64,000 nt of DNA from Paraburkholderia caribensis (GTDB lineage Bacteria; Pseudomonadota; Gammaproteobacteria; Burkholderiales; Burkholderiaceae): contig NZ_CP026101.1 in the NCBI RefSeq assembly GCF_002902945.1, positions 930,001 through 994,000 on the forward strand. The letters run 5' to 3'. Below, one piece after another: positions 19,976-28,850 of the stretch. The first letter of the stretch is position 1; each line of letters opens with the position of its first letter. The translations under genes were made by a program, and so were the position numbers. The notes under the pieces were generated by a model that worked only from the letters and a program-made list of their open reading frames with translations, was not told where the DNA came from and ran no database searches.

Positions 19976-21184
19976 CTATTGCGACGCCGCGGGCGTCGAC
20001 GCATTGCCCGCTTCCGTCGCGGCCATCTGCGCTTTCACGCGTTCGCCGAGCTGATACACGGCCAGCGCATAGAAAAAGCTGCGGTTGTAGCGCGTCAGCA
20101 CGTAGAAGTTCTTCAGGCCCAACGTGTATTCCGTCTGCCGGCCCGGCGAGGGCAGATCGACCACGGTCACGGGCGTGCCCGCTTCCGTGCGCGTATCGAG
20201 GCCCGGCTCGTTCATCAGCATGCCCGCCTTCAGCAGTTGCTGCAGCGACCAGCGCGGTTCCGGCGCGCCCGTCGCCGCCGCTTGCGCGATGCCGAGGCTG
20301 CCGGTGTCAGTGGCGATATTCCACACGACCGGGCGGCCCGTTTCCCAGCCGTTCTTGCTCAGATAATTCGCGACGCTGCCGATCGCATCGGCCTGGCTCG
20401 TGCGCAGATCGATCCGCTTGTTGCCGTCGTAGTCGACCGCGTATTGGACGATGCTGCTCGGCAGGAACTGCGGAATGCCGATCGCGCCCGTGTAGGAACC
20501 GAGCACGGTGGTCGGATCGATTTGAGAATCGCGCGTCCACACGAGATAGTCTTCGAGATTCTTGCGGAACGTCATCATCCGGTCCGCGCGATTCGGCGTG
20601 TTCGGGTAGTCGAACGAGAGCGTGGTCAGCGCGTCGAGCACGCGGAAGTTGCCCATGTAGCGCCCATAAATCGTCTCGACGCCGATAATGCCGACGATCA
20701 CTTCGGGCGGTACGCCATATTGCTCGTACGCGCGTTGCAGCGTTGCCTGGTTCGCGCGCCAGAACTTCACGCCCGCGTTGATGCGCACCGGGTCGAGAAA
20801 GCGCCCCTGATACACGCGCCAGTTCTTGACGGACGGCGTCGGCGATGGCGTCACGAGCTTCACGGCCGTCGCCGAATAGCTGACGCGCGCAAACAGTGCG
20901 TGCAGTGCCGCCGGATCGAAGCCCTGCCGCGCGGCCATGTCGTTGATGAACGAATCGACATCGGCGTTGTTCGCGTAGCGCTGCGGCACGATCTCTTCTT
21001 CGAACGTTTGCCCTTGCGCCGGCTGCTCGGGCTGCCCCTGCGCGAGTTGCACGCGCGGCTTGCCGACAGTCTGCGCCGACGCCGGGCCGACTCCCGCGAA
21101 CGCGCACCATGCGATGGACAGTGCGGCGGCTACAGTCGTTGCGCGTAGCCGAGAGTGTGCGGACGGAGCAAGCTTGACGGTCAT
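19976..21184 (-). CDS. mltB: Lytic murein transglycosylase B
   Basis: Cleaves the MurNAc-GlcNAc bond of peptidoglycan to give 1,6-anhydro ends. The 402-aa product has a cleavable signal peptide (to about residue 35, ending GPASAQ) without a lipobox cysteine. The SLT family 3 (MltB) domain shows VGIIGVETIYGRYMG, where the glutamate of the GVET motif is catalytic, and SYTGAIGIPQFLPSS. The ATG at 21184 is chosen because the 76 codons upstream look non-native and run into the divergent promoter region. E. coli MltB is a lipoprotein; this one appears to be soluble in the periplasm. Confidence 0.92.
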   Translation of the reverse strand: MTVKLAPSAHSRLRATTVAAALSIAWCAFAGVGPASAQTVGKPRVQLAQGQPEQPAQGQTFEEEIVPQRYANNADVDSFINDMAARQGFDPAALHALFARVSYSATAVKLVTPSPTPSVKNWRVYQGRFLDPVRINAGVKFWRANQATLQRAYEQYGVPPEVIVGIIGVETIYGRYMGNFRVLDALTTLSFDYPNTPNRADRMMTFRKNLEDYLVWTRDSQIDPTTVLGSYTGAIGIPQFLPSSIVQYAVDYDGNKRIDLRTSQADAIGSVANYLSKNGWETGRPVVWNIATDTGSLGIAQAAATGAPEPRWSLQQLLKAGMLMNEPGLDTRTEAGTPVTVVDLPSPGRQTEYTLGLKNFYVLTRYNRSFFYALAVYQLGERVKAQMAATEAGNASTPAASQ

Positions 21185-21390
21185 GGTGAACTGGGATGTG
21201 TGCGGGCAAAAAAAGTTACGGGGCAGTATACCCGACGGGGTTCGCGAAACTGTGCAGAAGCGTTGCCGCATCACGGTCCCGGCGCATCGTGTGGTAACTT
21301 CGTAGTATTCGCGCAACCTGCTTGCGTCAATGGACGGAGACATGCAGTGCGCTTTCGCGATCCGCGAGGCGCGCTGCCCGAAATCAACAC

Positions 21391-22314
21391 ATGGCAACCG
21401 GTTTCTTTTCACACGCTGACTGTCTGCAACATGAGATGGGCCAATGGCATCCCGAATGCCCGGCCCGCCTGCAGGCGATCGAAGACCAACTGATCGCGAG
21501 CCGCATCGGCGAGCTGATCGAGCGCGAGTCCGCGCCGCTTGCCGATGAAGCCGCGCTGTTGCGCGTGCATACGAAGGCGCACGTCGACTACATCCGCGAG
21601 CGTGCGCCGAGCGAGGGCTACGCGGAGATCGATCCCGACACGTCGATGAACCCGCATACGTGGAACGCGGCGTTGCGCGCAGCGGGTGCGGCGGTCGCGG
21701 CGACGGATGCCGTGATCGAAGGCCGTTACGACAATGCGTTTTGCAGTGTGCGACCGCCCGGCCATCACGCGGAGCCGGCGCGCGCGATGGGCTTCTGCTT
21801 TTTCAACAACGTCGCGATTGCCGCGCGGCACGCGCTCGAAGTGCATGGTCTCGAACGCGTTGCGATCATCGATTTCGACGTGCATCACGGAAACGGCACC
21901 GAGGCCGCGTTTGCGAACGACTCGCGCGTGCTGATGTGCAGCATCTTCCAGCATCCGTTTTATCCGTTCACGGGCGCCGACAACCAGGCGCCGAACATGT
22001 GCAACGTGCCTATCGCGGCGCGCTCGAAGGGCATGGTGGTGCGCGAAGCCGTCGACATGATCTGGCTGCCGCGTCTCGACGCATTCAAGCCGCAGATGCT
22101 GTTCGTGTCGGCGGGTTTCGACGCGCATCGCGAGGACGATCTCGGCAATATGGCGCTGGTCGAGGACGATTACGCGTGGATCACGGAGCAGATTCGCCAG
22201 GTTGCGGCGAAGTACGCTAAAGGACGCATCGTCAGCTGCCTGGAGGGCGGCTACAACCTGTCGGCGCTCGGGCGCAGCGTCGTCGCGCACGTGCGGGCGC
22301 TGGCCGATCTCTGA
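21391..22314 (+). CDS. Histone deacetylase-family (HDAC superfamily) deacetylase
   Basis: A 307-aa zinc-dependent deacetylase of the arginase/deacetylase fold, likely acting on acetylated polyamines or proteins. Family motifs are clear: HPECPARLQAIEDQL, the active-site pair RPPGHHAEPARAMGFC, the zinc ligands Asp and His in IIDFDVHHGNGTE, and the last zinc Asp in SAGFDAHREDDLG. The ATG at 21391 (MATGFFSHADC) gives the standard start; the frame is open for 23 more codons upstream. It is divergent from mltB and precedes the crotonase-family gene by 38 bases. The true substrate is unknown. Confidence 0.9.
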   Translation: MATGFFSHADCLQHEMGQWHPECPARLQAIEDQLIASRIGELIERESAPLADEAALLRVHTKAHVDYIRERAPSEGYAEIDPDTSMNPHTWNAALRAAGAAVAATDAVIEGRYDNAFCSVRPPGHHAEPARAMGFCFFNNVAIAARHALEVHGLERVAIIDFDVHHGNGTEAAFANDSRVLMCSIFQHPFYPFTGADNQAPNMCNVPIAARSKGMVVREAVDMIWLPRLDAFKPQMLFVSAGFDAHREDDLGNMALVEDDYAWITEQIRQVAAKYAKGRIVSCLEGGYNLSALGRSVVAHVRALADL

Positions 22315-22352
22315 CGGCGGGCGGCGCGCATCGGAAGAGAGGCCATGACATC

Positions 22353-23162
22353 ATGAGTGCAGATGCAGCGGTGCCACTGATCCAGGTCACGCAAGATGCT
22401 TATGAGCTGCGCGGCGTCGTGCGTCTTACGCTGAACCGGCCGGACGCGTTCAACGCGCTCTCCGAGGCGCTGCTCGACGACATGCAGACGCATCTCGCCG
22501 ACCTCGCGAAGAGCGACGCGCGCGTGGTCGTGATCGCGGGCGCGGGGCGCGCATTTTGCGCCGGGCACGATCTGAAGGAAATGCGCGCGGCGCCGTCACT
22601 CGATTACTACCAGTCGCTGTTCGCGCGCTGCACGAAGATGATGCTGTCGATCCAGCGCATGCCGCAGCCAGTGATCGCGCGCGTGCATGGCACGGCGACG
22701 GCGGCAGGCTGTCAGCTCGTCGCAATGTGCGATCTCGCCGTCGCGGCGGATACCGCGCGCTTCGCCGTGTCGGGCGTCAATCTCGGGCTGTTTTGCGCGA
22801 CGCCTTCGGTGCCGCTGTCGCGCAACCTGCCGCGCAAGGCCGCGCTGGAAATGCTGCTGACGGGCGACTTCATCGACGCGATGGCGGCGAAGCAGCAAGG
22901 TCTCGTGAATCGCGTGGTGCCGCTCGACATGCTCGATGCCGAAGTCGCCGCGCTCGCCAGGAGTATTTGCGCGAAGCCGCGCGCGGCTGTCGAAGCAGGC
23001 AAGGGCCTGTTCTACCGGCAGCTCGAAATGGGCGTCGAAGCCGCGTATCAACTGGCGGGGCAGACGATGGCCTGCAACATGATGGACGAGTCGGCGCTAG
23101 AAGGCGTGCAGGCGTTCATCGACAAACGGCCGCCCGACTGGCCGCACACGCCCGGCCGCTAG
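22353..23162 (+). CDS. Enoyl-CoA hydratase/isomerase (crotonase) family protein
   Basis: A 269-aa crotonase-fold protein with the oxyanion-hole segment GAGRAFCAGHDLKEM and the following HGTATAAGCQLVAMCDLAVA. The places where true hydratases have the two catalytic glutamates look changed: the region reads VNLGLFCATPSVPLSR and the later helix reads DAMAAKQQGLVNRVVP rather than an EA-x3-GLV. It resembles ECHDC3-like proteins, so hydratase activity should not be assumed. It likely shares a transcript with the upstream deacetylase gene. Confidence 0.85.
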   Translation: MSADAAVPLIQVTQDAYELRGVVRLTLNRPDAFNALSEALLDDMQTHLADLAKSDARVVVIAGAGRAFCAGHDLKEMRAAPSLDYYQSLFARCTKMMLSIQRMPQPVIARVHGTATAAGCQLVAMCDLAVAADTARFAVSGVNLGLFCATPSVPLSRNLPRKAALEMLLTGDFIDAMAAKQQGLVNRVVPLDMLDAEVAALARSICAKPRAAVEAGKGLFYRQLEMGVEAAYQLAGQTMACNMMDESALEGVQAFIDKRPPDWPHTPGR

Positions 23163-23168
23163 GCCAGC

Positions 23169-24050
23169 TCATTCCGATCGTTTCAGGATCCACGCGACGA
23201 GCGCGTCGATCACGCGCTCGCGGTCCAGATCGTTCATCGTCTCGTGATAGCTGCCTTCGTAGAGCGTCAGCGTCTTGTCCGGCGAACCGGCGCGCGCGCC
23301 GAAGTCGCGGCTGCCTTCCGGTTCCGTGAGTTTGTCCTTCGTGCCGTGCCAGATCAGAAGCGGCGTGCGCAAGCCGGCGCGTCCGCGTTCGATCCGCTGC
23401 ATCGCGAGCAGTAACTCAGCGCCCGTGCGCGCGGGAATCGCGCCGTGATGCACGAGGGGATCGTTGCGATTCGCCTCGACCACGCTCAGGTCGCGCGACA
23501 GCAACGCGGCGTCGATCTTCATCGCCGGGAAGCTGGGCCACGCGCGACTGATTTTCTGGCTCAGCGCCAGCATCCAGCGCGGCACGTCGCCGCCCGGTGC
23601 GAGAGCGGGGCTGGAGAGGATCAGTCCGTTCAAATGGCGCCGTTGCGCCGCCTGCTTTTCGATCGCGTATAGCGCCGCGATCGCCCCGCCCATGCTGTGG
23701 CCCAGCAGGAACAGCGGGCCGTCGTTGCGGGCTGCCTCGGTGACGAGCGCGTCCGCGTCGAGCAGATACTCGTCGAATCGTTCGATCCATGCGCGCCGGC
23801 CGGGCGCATTGCCATGACCGCGCAGATCGACGGCGACCAGTTCGATCCCGTTCGCATTGAACGCCTGCGCAAGGGGCGCGTACCGTCCCGCGTGCTCGGC
23901 GAGACCGTGGATCAGCGCCACCGTCGCGCAGCGCAGGCCTGCCGCGCGCCAGCGATACAGCGGCAGTGCGAGGCCGTCGCGCGTGACGGCCTGCGAGCGT
24001 TCTGGGTTCCGCGTGGCGGAAGCGGCGGCTTGGGAGGTCTCCATGAGCAT
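23169..24050 (-). CDS. Alpha/beta hydrolase, monoacylglycerol lipase-like
   Basis: A 293-aa serine hydrolase of the Hydrolase_4 (lysophospholipase) type. The nucleophile elbow is FLLGHSMGGAIAALY (Ser in GHSMG). LIWHGTKDKLTEPEGS supplies the acid, and YEGSYHETMNDLDRE the catalytic His, a layout typical of monoacylglycerol lipases. No signal peptide is seen, so it is probably cytoplasmic. The start at 24050 could equally be the ATG two codons later (24044). It converges on the crotonase-family gene, with 6 bases between stops. Confidence 0.9.
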   Translation of the reverse strand: MLMETSQAAASATRNPERSQAVTRDGLALPLYRWRAAGLRCATVALIHGLAEHAGRYAPLAQAFNANGIELVAVDLRGHGNAPGRRAWIERFDEYLLDADALVTEAARNDGPLFLLGHSMGGAIAALYAIEKQAAQRRHLNGLILSSPALAPGGDVPRWMLALSQKISRAWPSFPAMKIDAALLSRDLSVVEANRNDPLVHHGAIPARTGAELLLAMQRIERGRAGLRTPLLIWHGTKDKLTEPEGSRDFGARAGSPDKTLTLYEGSYHETMNDLDRERVIDALVAWILKRSE

Positions 24051-24282
24051 TCGTCCGATGTTTGTCGCTTGCGCTCGATCATAGCGGCATGTGTATGACC
24101 GTTCGCATCCGTTGGAACGGAGTCATCCTCTAATTCCTCTGGGTTATGAAAGTCGCCGAATTGATTATTAAAGGATATGACATGACTGCGGTAAAATCGC
24201 GGGTTCAAATCCCAATAAAAGTCGCGGCGGCCGGTGCCCGGGGCGTGCAACGCTCGATGGCAAGTCCGCCGTTTCGTTTTTC

Positions 24283-25317
24283 ATGATCGAACTACGCAAC
24301 CTATCGCAGCGTTTTCCGGGGCCACGGGGCTGGATCGAAGCGCTGCACAACGTCAATCTGTCGATTCCTCGCGGCGAGGTATTCGGCATCATCGGACGCA
24401 GCGGCGCGGGCAAGAGCACGCTGGTCCGCACGATCAACCTGCTGACGCGCCCGACGGAAGGCAATGTCGTCATCGACGACCGCGACCTCACGACCATGCC
24501 TGCCGCGCAGTTGCGCGAGGCGCGCCGCGAGATCGGCATGATCTTCCAGCACTTCAATTTGCTGTCGTCGCGCACGGTGTACGACAACGTCGCGCTGCCG
24601 CTCGAACTGGCCGGCATGAAACGCGCGGAAATCGAGGCGCACGTGCTGCCCTTGCTCGATCTCGTCGGCCTGTCGGCGCAGAAGGATCGTTATCCGGCGC
24701 AGATCAGCGGTGGGCAGAAGCAGCGCGTCGGCATTGCGCGCGCGCTCGCGAGCAAGCCGAAAGTGCTGCTCTCCGACGAAGCAACCTCCGCGCTCGATCC
24801 CGAAACGACGCGTGCGATCCTCGATCTGCTCAAGCGCATCAACCGCGAGTTGAAGCTGACCATCGTGCTGATCACGCACCAGATGGAAGTCATCAAGCAG
24901 GTGTGCGACCGCGTCGCGGTGCTCGATAACGGCCGCGTGGTCGAAGAGGGCAAGGTCATCGACGTGTTCCTGCAGCCGCACCACGAAGTTACGCGCGCGC
25001 TGATCGGCGATGTGATCGCACAGGAGTTGCCGCCTGCGATGAAGGCGCGCGTCGCCGAGCGTCTGAAGACGGGCAGCGGTCATCTGCTGCGGCTCGCGTT
25101 CAGGGGTTCGGGTGTCGATCAGCCGATTCTCTCGGAGACGATCCGCCGCTACGAACTGGACTTCAACATCCTGCACGGCCAGATCGACGAGATCCAGGGG
25201 CAGGCGTTCGGCTCGCTCGCGGTGCTCGCGGGCGGCGAACCGGCGAAGGTGGCGCAGGCGATGACGTATCTGCGCGAACAGGGCGTGGTGGTCGAGGAGT
25301 TGTCGTATGTTGAGTGA
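24283..25317 (+). CDS. metN: Methionine ABC transporter ATP-binding protein
   Basis: Energises D/L-methionine uptake with MetI and MetQ. The 344-aa protein has Walker A GRSGAGKSTL, the Q-loop IFQHFNLL, the signature ISGGQKQRVGIARAL, Walker B VLLSDEATSALDPET, and a C-terminal NIL domain (about residues 260-340), which in E. coli MetN binds methionine and inhibits transport from inside the cell. It overlaps metI by 11 bases. A possible -10 (TAAAAT, 24192-24197) lies in the 232-base divergent region upstream; no methionine riboswitch is recognised. Confidence 0.96.
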   Translation: MIELRNLSQRFPGPRGWIEALHNVNLSIPRGEVFGIIGRSGAGKSTLVRTINLLTRPTEGNVVIDDRDLTTMPAAQLREARREIGMIFQHFNLLSSRTVYDNVALPLELAGMKRAEIEAHVLPLLDLVGLSAQKDRYPAQISGGQKQRVGIARALASKPKVLLSDEATSALDPETTRAILDLLKRINRELKLTIVLITHQMEVIKQVCDRVAVLDNGRVVEEGKVIDVFLQPHHEVTRALIGDVIAQELPPAMKARVAERLKTGSGHLLRLAFRGSGVDQPILSETIRRYELDFNILHGQIDEIQGQAFGSLAVLAGGEPAKVAQAMTYLREQGVVVEELSYVE

Positions 25318-25960
25318 AATGTTCGATATGTTCGTGCAGTCGTTCTGGGAGACGCTGATCATGGTCGGCATCTCGGGACTGATCGGCGCGGCCGTCGGCT
25401 TGCCGCTCGGCGTGCTGCTCTATCTGACCGACCGCCAGGGCGTGCTGCAGAACATCGCCGCCAATCGCGTGATGGGCGTGGTCGTCAACGCCGTGCGCTC
25501 GACGCCGTTCATCATTCTGCTCGTCGCGGTGATTCCGTTTACGCGGCTGGTGGTCGGTTCGTCGATCGGTACGGCGGCGGCCGTCGTGCCGCTGACGATC
25601 GCCGCTGCGCCGTTCATCGCGCGACTCGTCGAGACGGCATTGCGCGAGGTCGATCGCGGGCTGATCGAAGCCGCGCAGGCAATGGGCGCGACCACTTCGC
25701 AGATCGTGTTCAAGGTGCTGTTGCCGGAGTCCCTTCCGGGCATCGTCGCGGGTCTGACGATCACCTTCGTTTCGCTGGTCGGCTACTCGGCGATGGCGGG
25801 CGCGATTGGCGGCGGCGGTCTGGGCGATCTCGGCATCCGTTACGGGTATCAGCGGTTCCTGCCGGAAGTGATGTTGACGGTCGTCGTGATCCTGATCGTC
25901 TTCGTGCAACTGGTGCAGTCGTTTGGAGATTGGCTCGTGCGTCGTTTGAGCCACAAATAA
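25307..25960 (+). CDS. metI: Methionine ABC transporter permease
   Basis: Inner-membrane channel subunit of MetNIQ, 217 aa, with five predicted membrane helices. The cytoplasmic EAA-type coupling loop reads EVDRGLIEAAQAMGATTSQI, followed by VLLPESLPGIVAG. The last helices contain the conserved GAIGGGGLGDLGIRYGYQRF. It overlaps the end of metN and lies 28 bases before metQ, so the three genes form one operon. Confidence 0.96.
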   Translation: MLSEMFDMFVQSFWETLIMVGISGLIGAAVGLPLGVLLYLTDRQGVLQNIAANRVMGVVVNAVRSTPFIILLVAVIPFTRLVVGSSIGTAAAVVPLTIAAAPFIARLVETALREVDRGLIEAAQAMGATTSQIVFKVLLPESLPGIVAGLTITFVSLVGYSAMAGAIGGGGLGDLGIRYGYQRFLPEVMLTVVVILIVFVQLVQSFGDWLVRRLSHK

Positions 25961-25988
25961 ACACATTCAATAAGACAAAGGTTTGGTC

Positions 25989-26789
25989 ATGCAACGTCGT
26001 TTCATTCTGAAGGCTGCGGCCGTGCTGGGCGTGGCGTCACTCATCGGCGCATCTTCGCTCGCATTCGCCGAGGAATCGATCAAGGTCGGTGTGACGGGCG
26101 GCCCGCACGCGCAGATCATGGACGTCGTGAAGACGGTCGCGGCGAAGAACGGCCTGAACATCAAGGTCATCGAGTTCTCGGATTACGTGCAGCCGAATGC
26201 GGCGCTCGCGGGCGGCGATCTCGACGCGAACAGCTACCAGCACGACCCGTATCTGCAGGCGCAGGTAAAGGATCGCGGCTACAAGCTGATCAGGATCGCC
26301 GACACGGTCACATTCCCGATGGGCATCTATTCGAAAAAGGTGAAGACGCTGGCCGAACTGCCGGCGGGCGCGAAGATCGCCGTGCCGAACGATCCGACCA
26401 ACGGCGGCCGCGCGCTGCTGTTGCTGCAGAAGCAGGGCCTGCTCAAACTGAGAGCGGATGCGGGCCTGAAGGCGACACCGCTCGATATCGTCGAGAACCC
26501 GAAGAAGCTGAAGATCGTCGAACTCGACGCGGCGCAAATTCCGCGCTCGCTCGGCGACGTCGACGCGGCGGCGATCAACACGAACTTCGCGATGGAAGCG
26601 GGCCTGAAGCCGAAACAGGACGCCATCGCGATCGAAGATCCGAAGGGCCCGTACGTGAACGTCATCGCCATCCGCGAGTCGGACCGCAACAAGCCGTGGG
26701 TGGCGAAGCTGGTCGCGGCTTACCACTCGCCGGAAGTGAAGCAGTTCATCGAAAGCAAGTTTGGCGGCGCGGTGATCGCGTCGTGGTGA
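25989..26789 (+). CDS. metQ: Methionine-binding periplasmic protein
   Basis: Substrate-binding protein of the NlpA/MetQ family, 266 aa. Signal peptide MQRRFILKAAAVLGVASLIG is followed by a Sec cleavage site after AFA; no lipobox cysteine is present, unlike E. coli MetQ, so it is probably soluble in the periplasm. Family motifs include VGVTGGPHAQIMDVVK, the segment GGDLDANSYQHDPYL, and KIAVPNDPTNGGRALLLLQ. The ATG at 25989 has an AAAGG ribosome site, so the TTG two codons upstream is not used. A terminator follows. Confidence 0.95.
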   Translation: MQRRFILKAAAVLGVASLIGASSLAFAEESIKVGVTGGPHAQIMDVVKTVAAKNGLNIKVIEFSDYVQPNAALAGGDLDANSYQHDPYLQAQVKDRGYKLIRIADTVTFPMGIYSKKVKTLAELPAGAKIAVPNDPTNGGRALLLLQKQGLLKLRADAGLKATPLDIVENPKKLKIVELDAAQIPRSLGDVDAAAINTNFAMEAGLKPKQDAIAIEDPKGPYVNVIAIRESDRNKPWVAKLVAAYHSPEVKQFIESKFGGAVIASW

Positions 26790-26857
26790 TCCAGGCTAGG
26801 CGGCGCCATGTTGCCCCAGGCGGCGCGCCGGACTGTGTGGCCTGAAGAATCGGTAGG

Positions 26858-26885
26858 AACCCGGACTTGGCGTCCGGGTTTTTTT
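26858..26885 (+). terminator. Rho-independent terminator of metNIQ
   Basis: AACCCGGAC (26858-26866), loop TTGGC, and GTCCGGGTT (26872-26880) form a 9-bp stem followed by a run of T (26879-26885). Confidence 0.88.
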
Positions 26886-26987
26886 AGAGATAGAATAGCA
26901 CGACCGTTCGCTATTTCCGTCACGCCGTCGGGGAGCGATATCCTCAACACCAAGCAATCCCGGAGCGGCTGCCGCAGAGGCTGTCGC

Positions 26988-26993
26988 TATAAT
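26988..26993 (+). promoter_or_regulatory. Candidate -10 box of etfBA
   Basis: A consensus TATAAT lies 41 bases before the etfB start; transcription would begin near 27000. No clear -35 is found 16-18 bases upstream. Confidence 0.45.
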
Positions 26994-27033
26994 GTCCGTC
27001 GGGTTGACGTATTCGTAACTTTGGAGCGTGTGC

Positions 27034-27783
27034 ATGAAAATCCTGGTGCCAGTCAAGAGAGTGGTTGACTACAACGTGAAGGTCCGCGTGAAGTCGGACA
27101 ACACGGGCGTCGACATTGCGAATGTGAAGATGTCGATGAATCCGTTCGACGAAATCGCCGTCGAAGAGGCCGTGCGTCTGAAGGAAGCGGGCGTGGCGAC
27201 GGAAGTGATCGCTGTGTCGGCGGGCGTGACGCAATGTCAGGAAACGCTGCGCACGGCGCTGGCGATCGGCGCGGACCGCGCTGTGTTGATCGAGTCGAAT
27301 GAAGAACTGCAACCGCTAGCCGTCGCGAAGCTGCTCAAGGCGCTGGTCGACAAGGAACAGCCGCAGCTGGTGATTCTCGGCAAACAGGCCATCGACGACG
27401 ATTCCAACCAGACGGGTCAGATGCTCGCTGCGCTGGCCAATCTGCCGCAGGCGACGTTTGCATCGAAAGTCGTGGTGGCGGATGGCAAGGCGACGGTGTC
27501 GCGCGAAGTCGATGGCGGCGCGGAAACGTTGTCGCTCACGCTTCCGGCTGTGATCACGACCGATCTGCGCCTGAACGAGCCGCGCTACGTGACGCTGCCG
27601 AACATCATGAAGGCCAAGAAGAAGCCGTTGGAAACCGTGAAGCCGGCGGACCTGGGCGTCGATGTCACGCCGCGTCTGAAGACGCTGAAGGTCAGCGAGC
27701 CGCCGAAGCGCTCGGCTGGTGTGAAGGTGGCCGATGTGAAGTCGCTGGTCGAAAAGCTCAAGACCGAAGCCAAGGTGCTTTGA
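27034..27783 (+). CDS. etfB: Electron transfer flavoprotein subunit beta
   Basis: Beta subunit of the FAD/AMP heterodimer that takes electrons from acyl-CoA dehydrogenases to ETF-ubiquinone oxidoreductase. The 249-aa protein starts MKILVPVKRVVDYNVKVRVK and has the AMP-binding KQAIDDDSNQTGQMLA and the recognition-loop segment LRLNEPRYVTLPNIMKAKKK. The ATG at 27034 has GGAG 7 bases upstream; the GTG two codons earlier is not needed. It lies 28 bases before etfA, and an acyl-CoA dehydrogenase gene follows the pair. Confidence 0.96.
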   Translation: MKILVPVKRVVDYNVKVRVKSDNTGVDIANVKMSMNPFDEIAVEEAVRLKEAGVATEVIAVSAGVTQCQETLRTALAIGADRAVLIESNEELQPLAVAKLLKALVDKEQPQLVILGKQAIDDDSNQTGQMLAALANLPQATFASKVVVADGKATVSREVDGGAETLSLTLPAVITTDLRLNEPRYVTLPNIMKAKKKPLETVKPADLGVDVTPRLKTLKVSEPPKRSAGVKVADVKSLVEKLKTEAKVL

Positions 27784-27811
27784 TTTTTACGAGCACACGG
27801 AGACGAATGAA

Positions 27812-28747
27812 ATGACGATTCTGGTAATTGCTGAACACGACAACGCGGCGCTGAAGGCAGCGACGCTGAACACGGTTGCTGCCGCGCAGAAGATCGGCGG
27901 CGACGTTCATGTGCTGGTGGCGGGCCACAACGCACAAGGCGCGGCCGATGCGGCGGCGAAAGTGGCGGGCGTGGCGAAGGTGCTGCTCGCCGACGCGCCG
28001 CAACTGGCCGCGGGCCTCGCGGAAAACGTCGAGGCGACGGTGCTGAACATCGCGAAGGATTACTCGCACATCCTCGCGCCGGCTACCGCCTACGGCAAGA
28101 ACATCGCGCCGCGTATCGCGGCGAAGCTCGACGTCGCGCAGATCAGCGACATCACGGCAGTCGATTCGGCCGACACGTTCGAGCGCCCGATCTACGCTGG
28201 CAATGCGATCGCGATCGTGCAATCGGCTGATCCCATCAAGGTCATCACGGTTCGCTCGACGGGCTTCGATCCCGTTGCGGCGGAAGGCGGCAGCGCGTCG
28301 GTCGAGAAGATCGAAGCGGCAGCCGATACGGGCATCTCGCAGTTCGTCAGCCGCGAAGTGACGAAGCTGGACCGTCCGGAACTGACGTCGGCGAACATCA
28401 TTGTTTCGGGTGGCCGGGGTCTGGGCAGCGGCGAGAACTACACGCAAGTGCTGGAGCCGCTGGCCGACAAACTCGGCGCGGCCATGGGCGCATCGCGCGC
28501 AGCCGTCGACGCTGGCTACGTGCCGAACGACTATCAGGTCGGTCAGACGGGCAAGATCGTTGCGCCGCAGCTGTATATCGCGGTCGGCATCTCGGGCGCG
28601 ATCCAGCATCTGGCAGGCATGAAGGACTCGAAGGTGATCGTCGCGATCAACAAAGACGAAGAAGCGCCGATTTTCAGCGTCGCGGATTACGGCCTCGTCG
28701 GCGATCTGTTCACCGTCGTGCCGGAGCTGGTGAAAGAACTCGGCTGA
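27812..28747 (+). CDS. etfA: Electron transfer flavoprotein subunit alpha
   Basis: FAD-binding subunit of ETF, 311 aa. The N-terminal domain begins MTILVIAEHDNAALK. The C-terminal FAD domain shows VSGGRGLGSGENY, the segment GAAMGASRAAVDAGYVPNDY, the motif QVGQTGKIVAPQLYIAVGISG, and AINKDEEAPIFSVADYGLVGD (cited as the typical EtfA end). It follows etfB with a GGAGA ribosome site and is closed by a hairpin terminator. Confidence 0.96.
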   Translation: MTILVIAEHDNAALKAATLNTVAAAQKIGGDVHVLVAGHNAQGAADAAAKVAGVAKVLLADAPQLAAGLAENVEATVLNIAKDYSHILAPATAYGKNIAPRIAAKLDVAQISDITAVDSADTFERPIYAGNAIAIVQSADPIKVITVRSTGFDPVAAEGGSASVEKIEAAADTGISQFVSREVTKLDRPELTSANIIVSGGRGLGSGENYTQVLEPLADKLGAAMGASRAAVDAGYVPNDYQVGQTGKIVAPQLYIAVGISGAIQHLAGMKDSKVIVAINKDEEAPIFSVADYGLVGDLFTVVPELVKELG

Positions 28748-28787
28748 TAGATTGGCACGCCGTCTGACGGCGCACGACAGCAAAGCG

Positions 28788-28825
28788 AAGAGGCGCGAGG
28801 ATGTTGAATCCAGCGCCTCTTTTTT
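28788..28825 (+). terminator. Rho-independent terminator of etfBA
   Basis: AAGAGGCGC (28788-28796) and GCGCCTCTT (28813-28821) pair over 9 bp around a 16-base loop, followed by T residues to 28825. The T-run ends about 25 bases before the next start codon. Confidence 0.72.
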
Positions 28826-28850
28826 CATCGGAGTCAGGGAGGAGACACAC

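Noticed and set aside
24202..24216. tRNA T-loop-like GGGTTCAAATCCC
   Set aside because: Only three base pairs flank the loop and no acceptor, D or anticodon arms can be folded around it.
24051..24282. S-adenosylmethionine riboswitch before metN
   Set aside because: No conserved SAM-I or SAM-II features are visible, and no stem-terminator switch lies before the gene.
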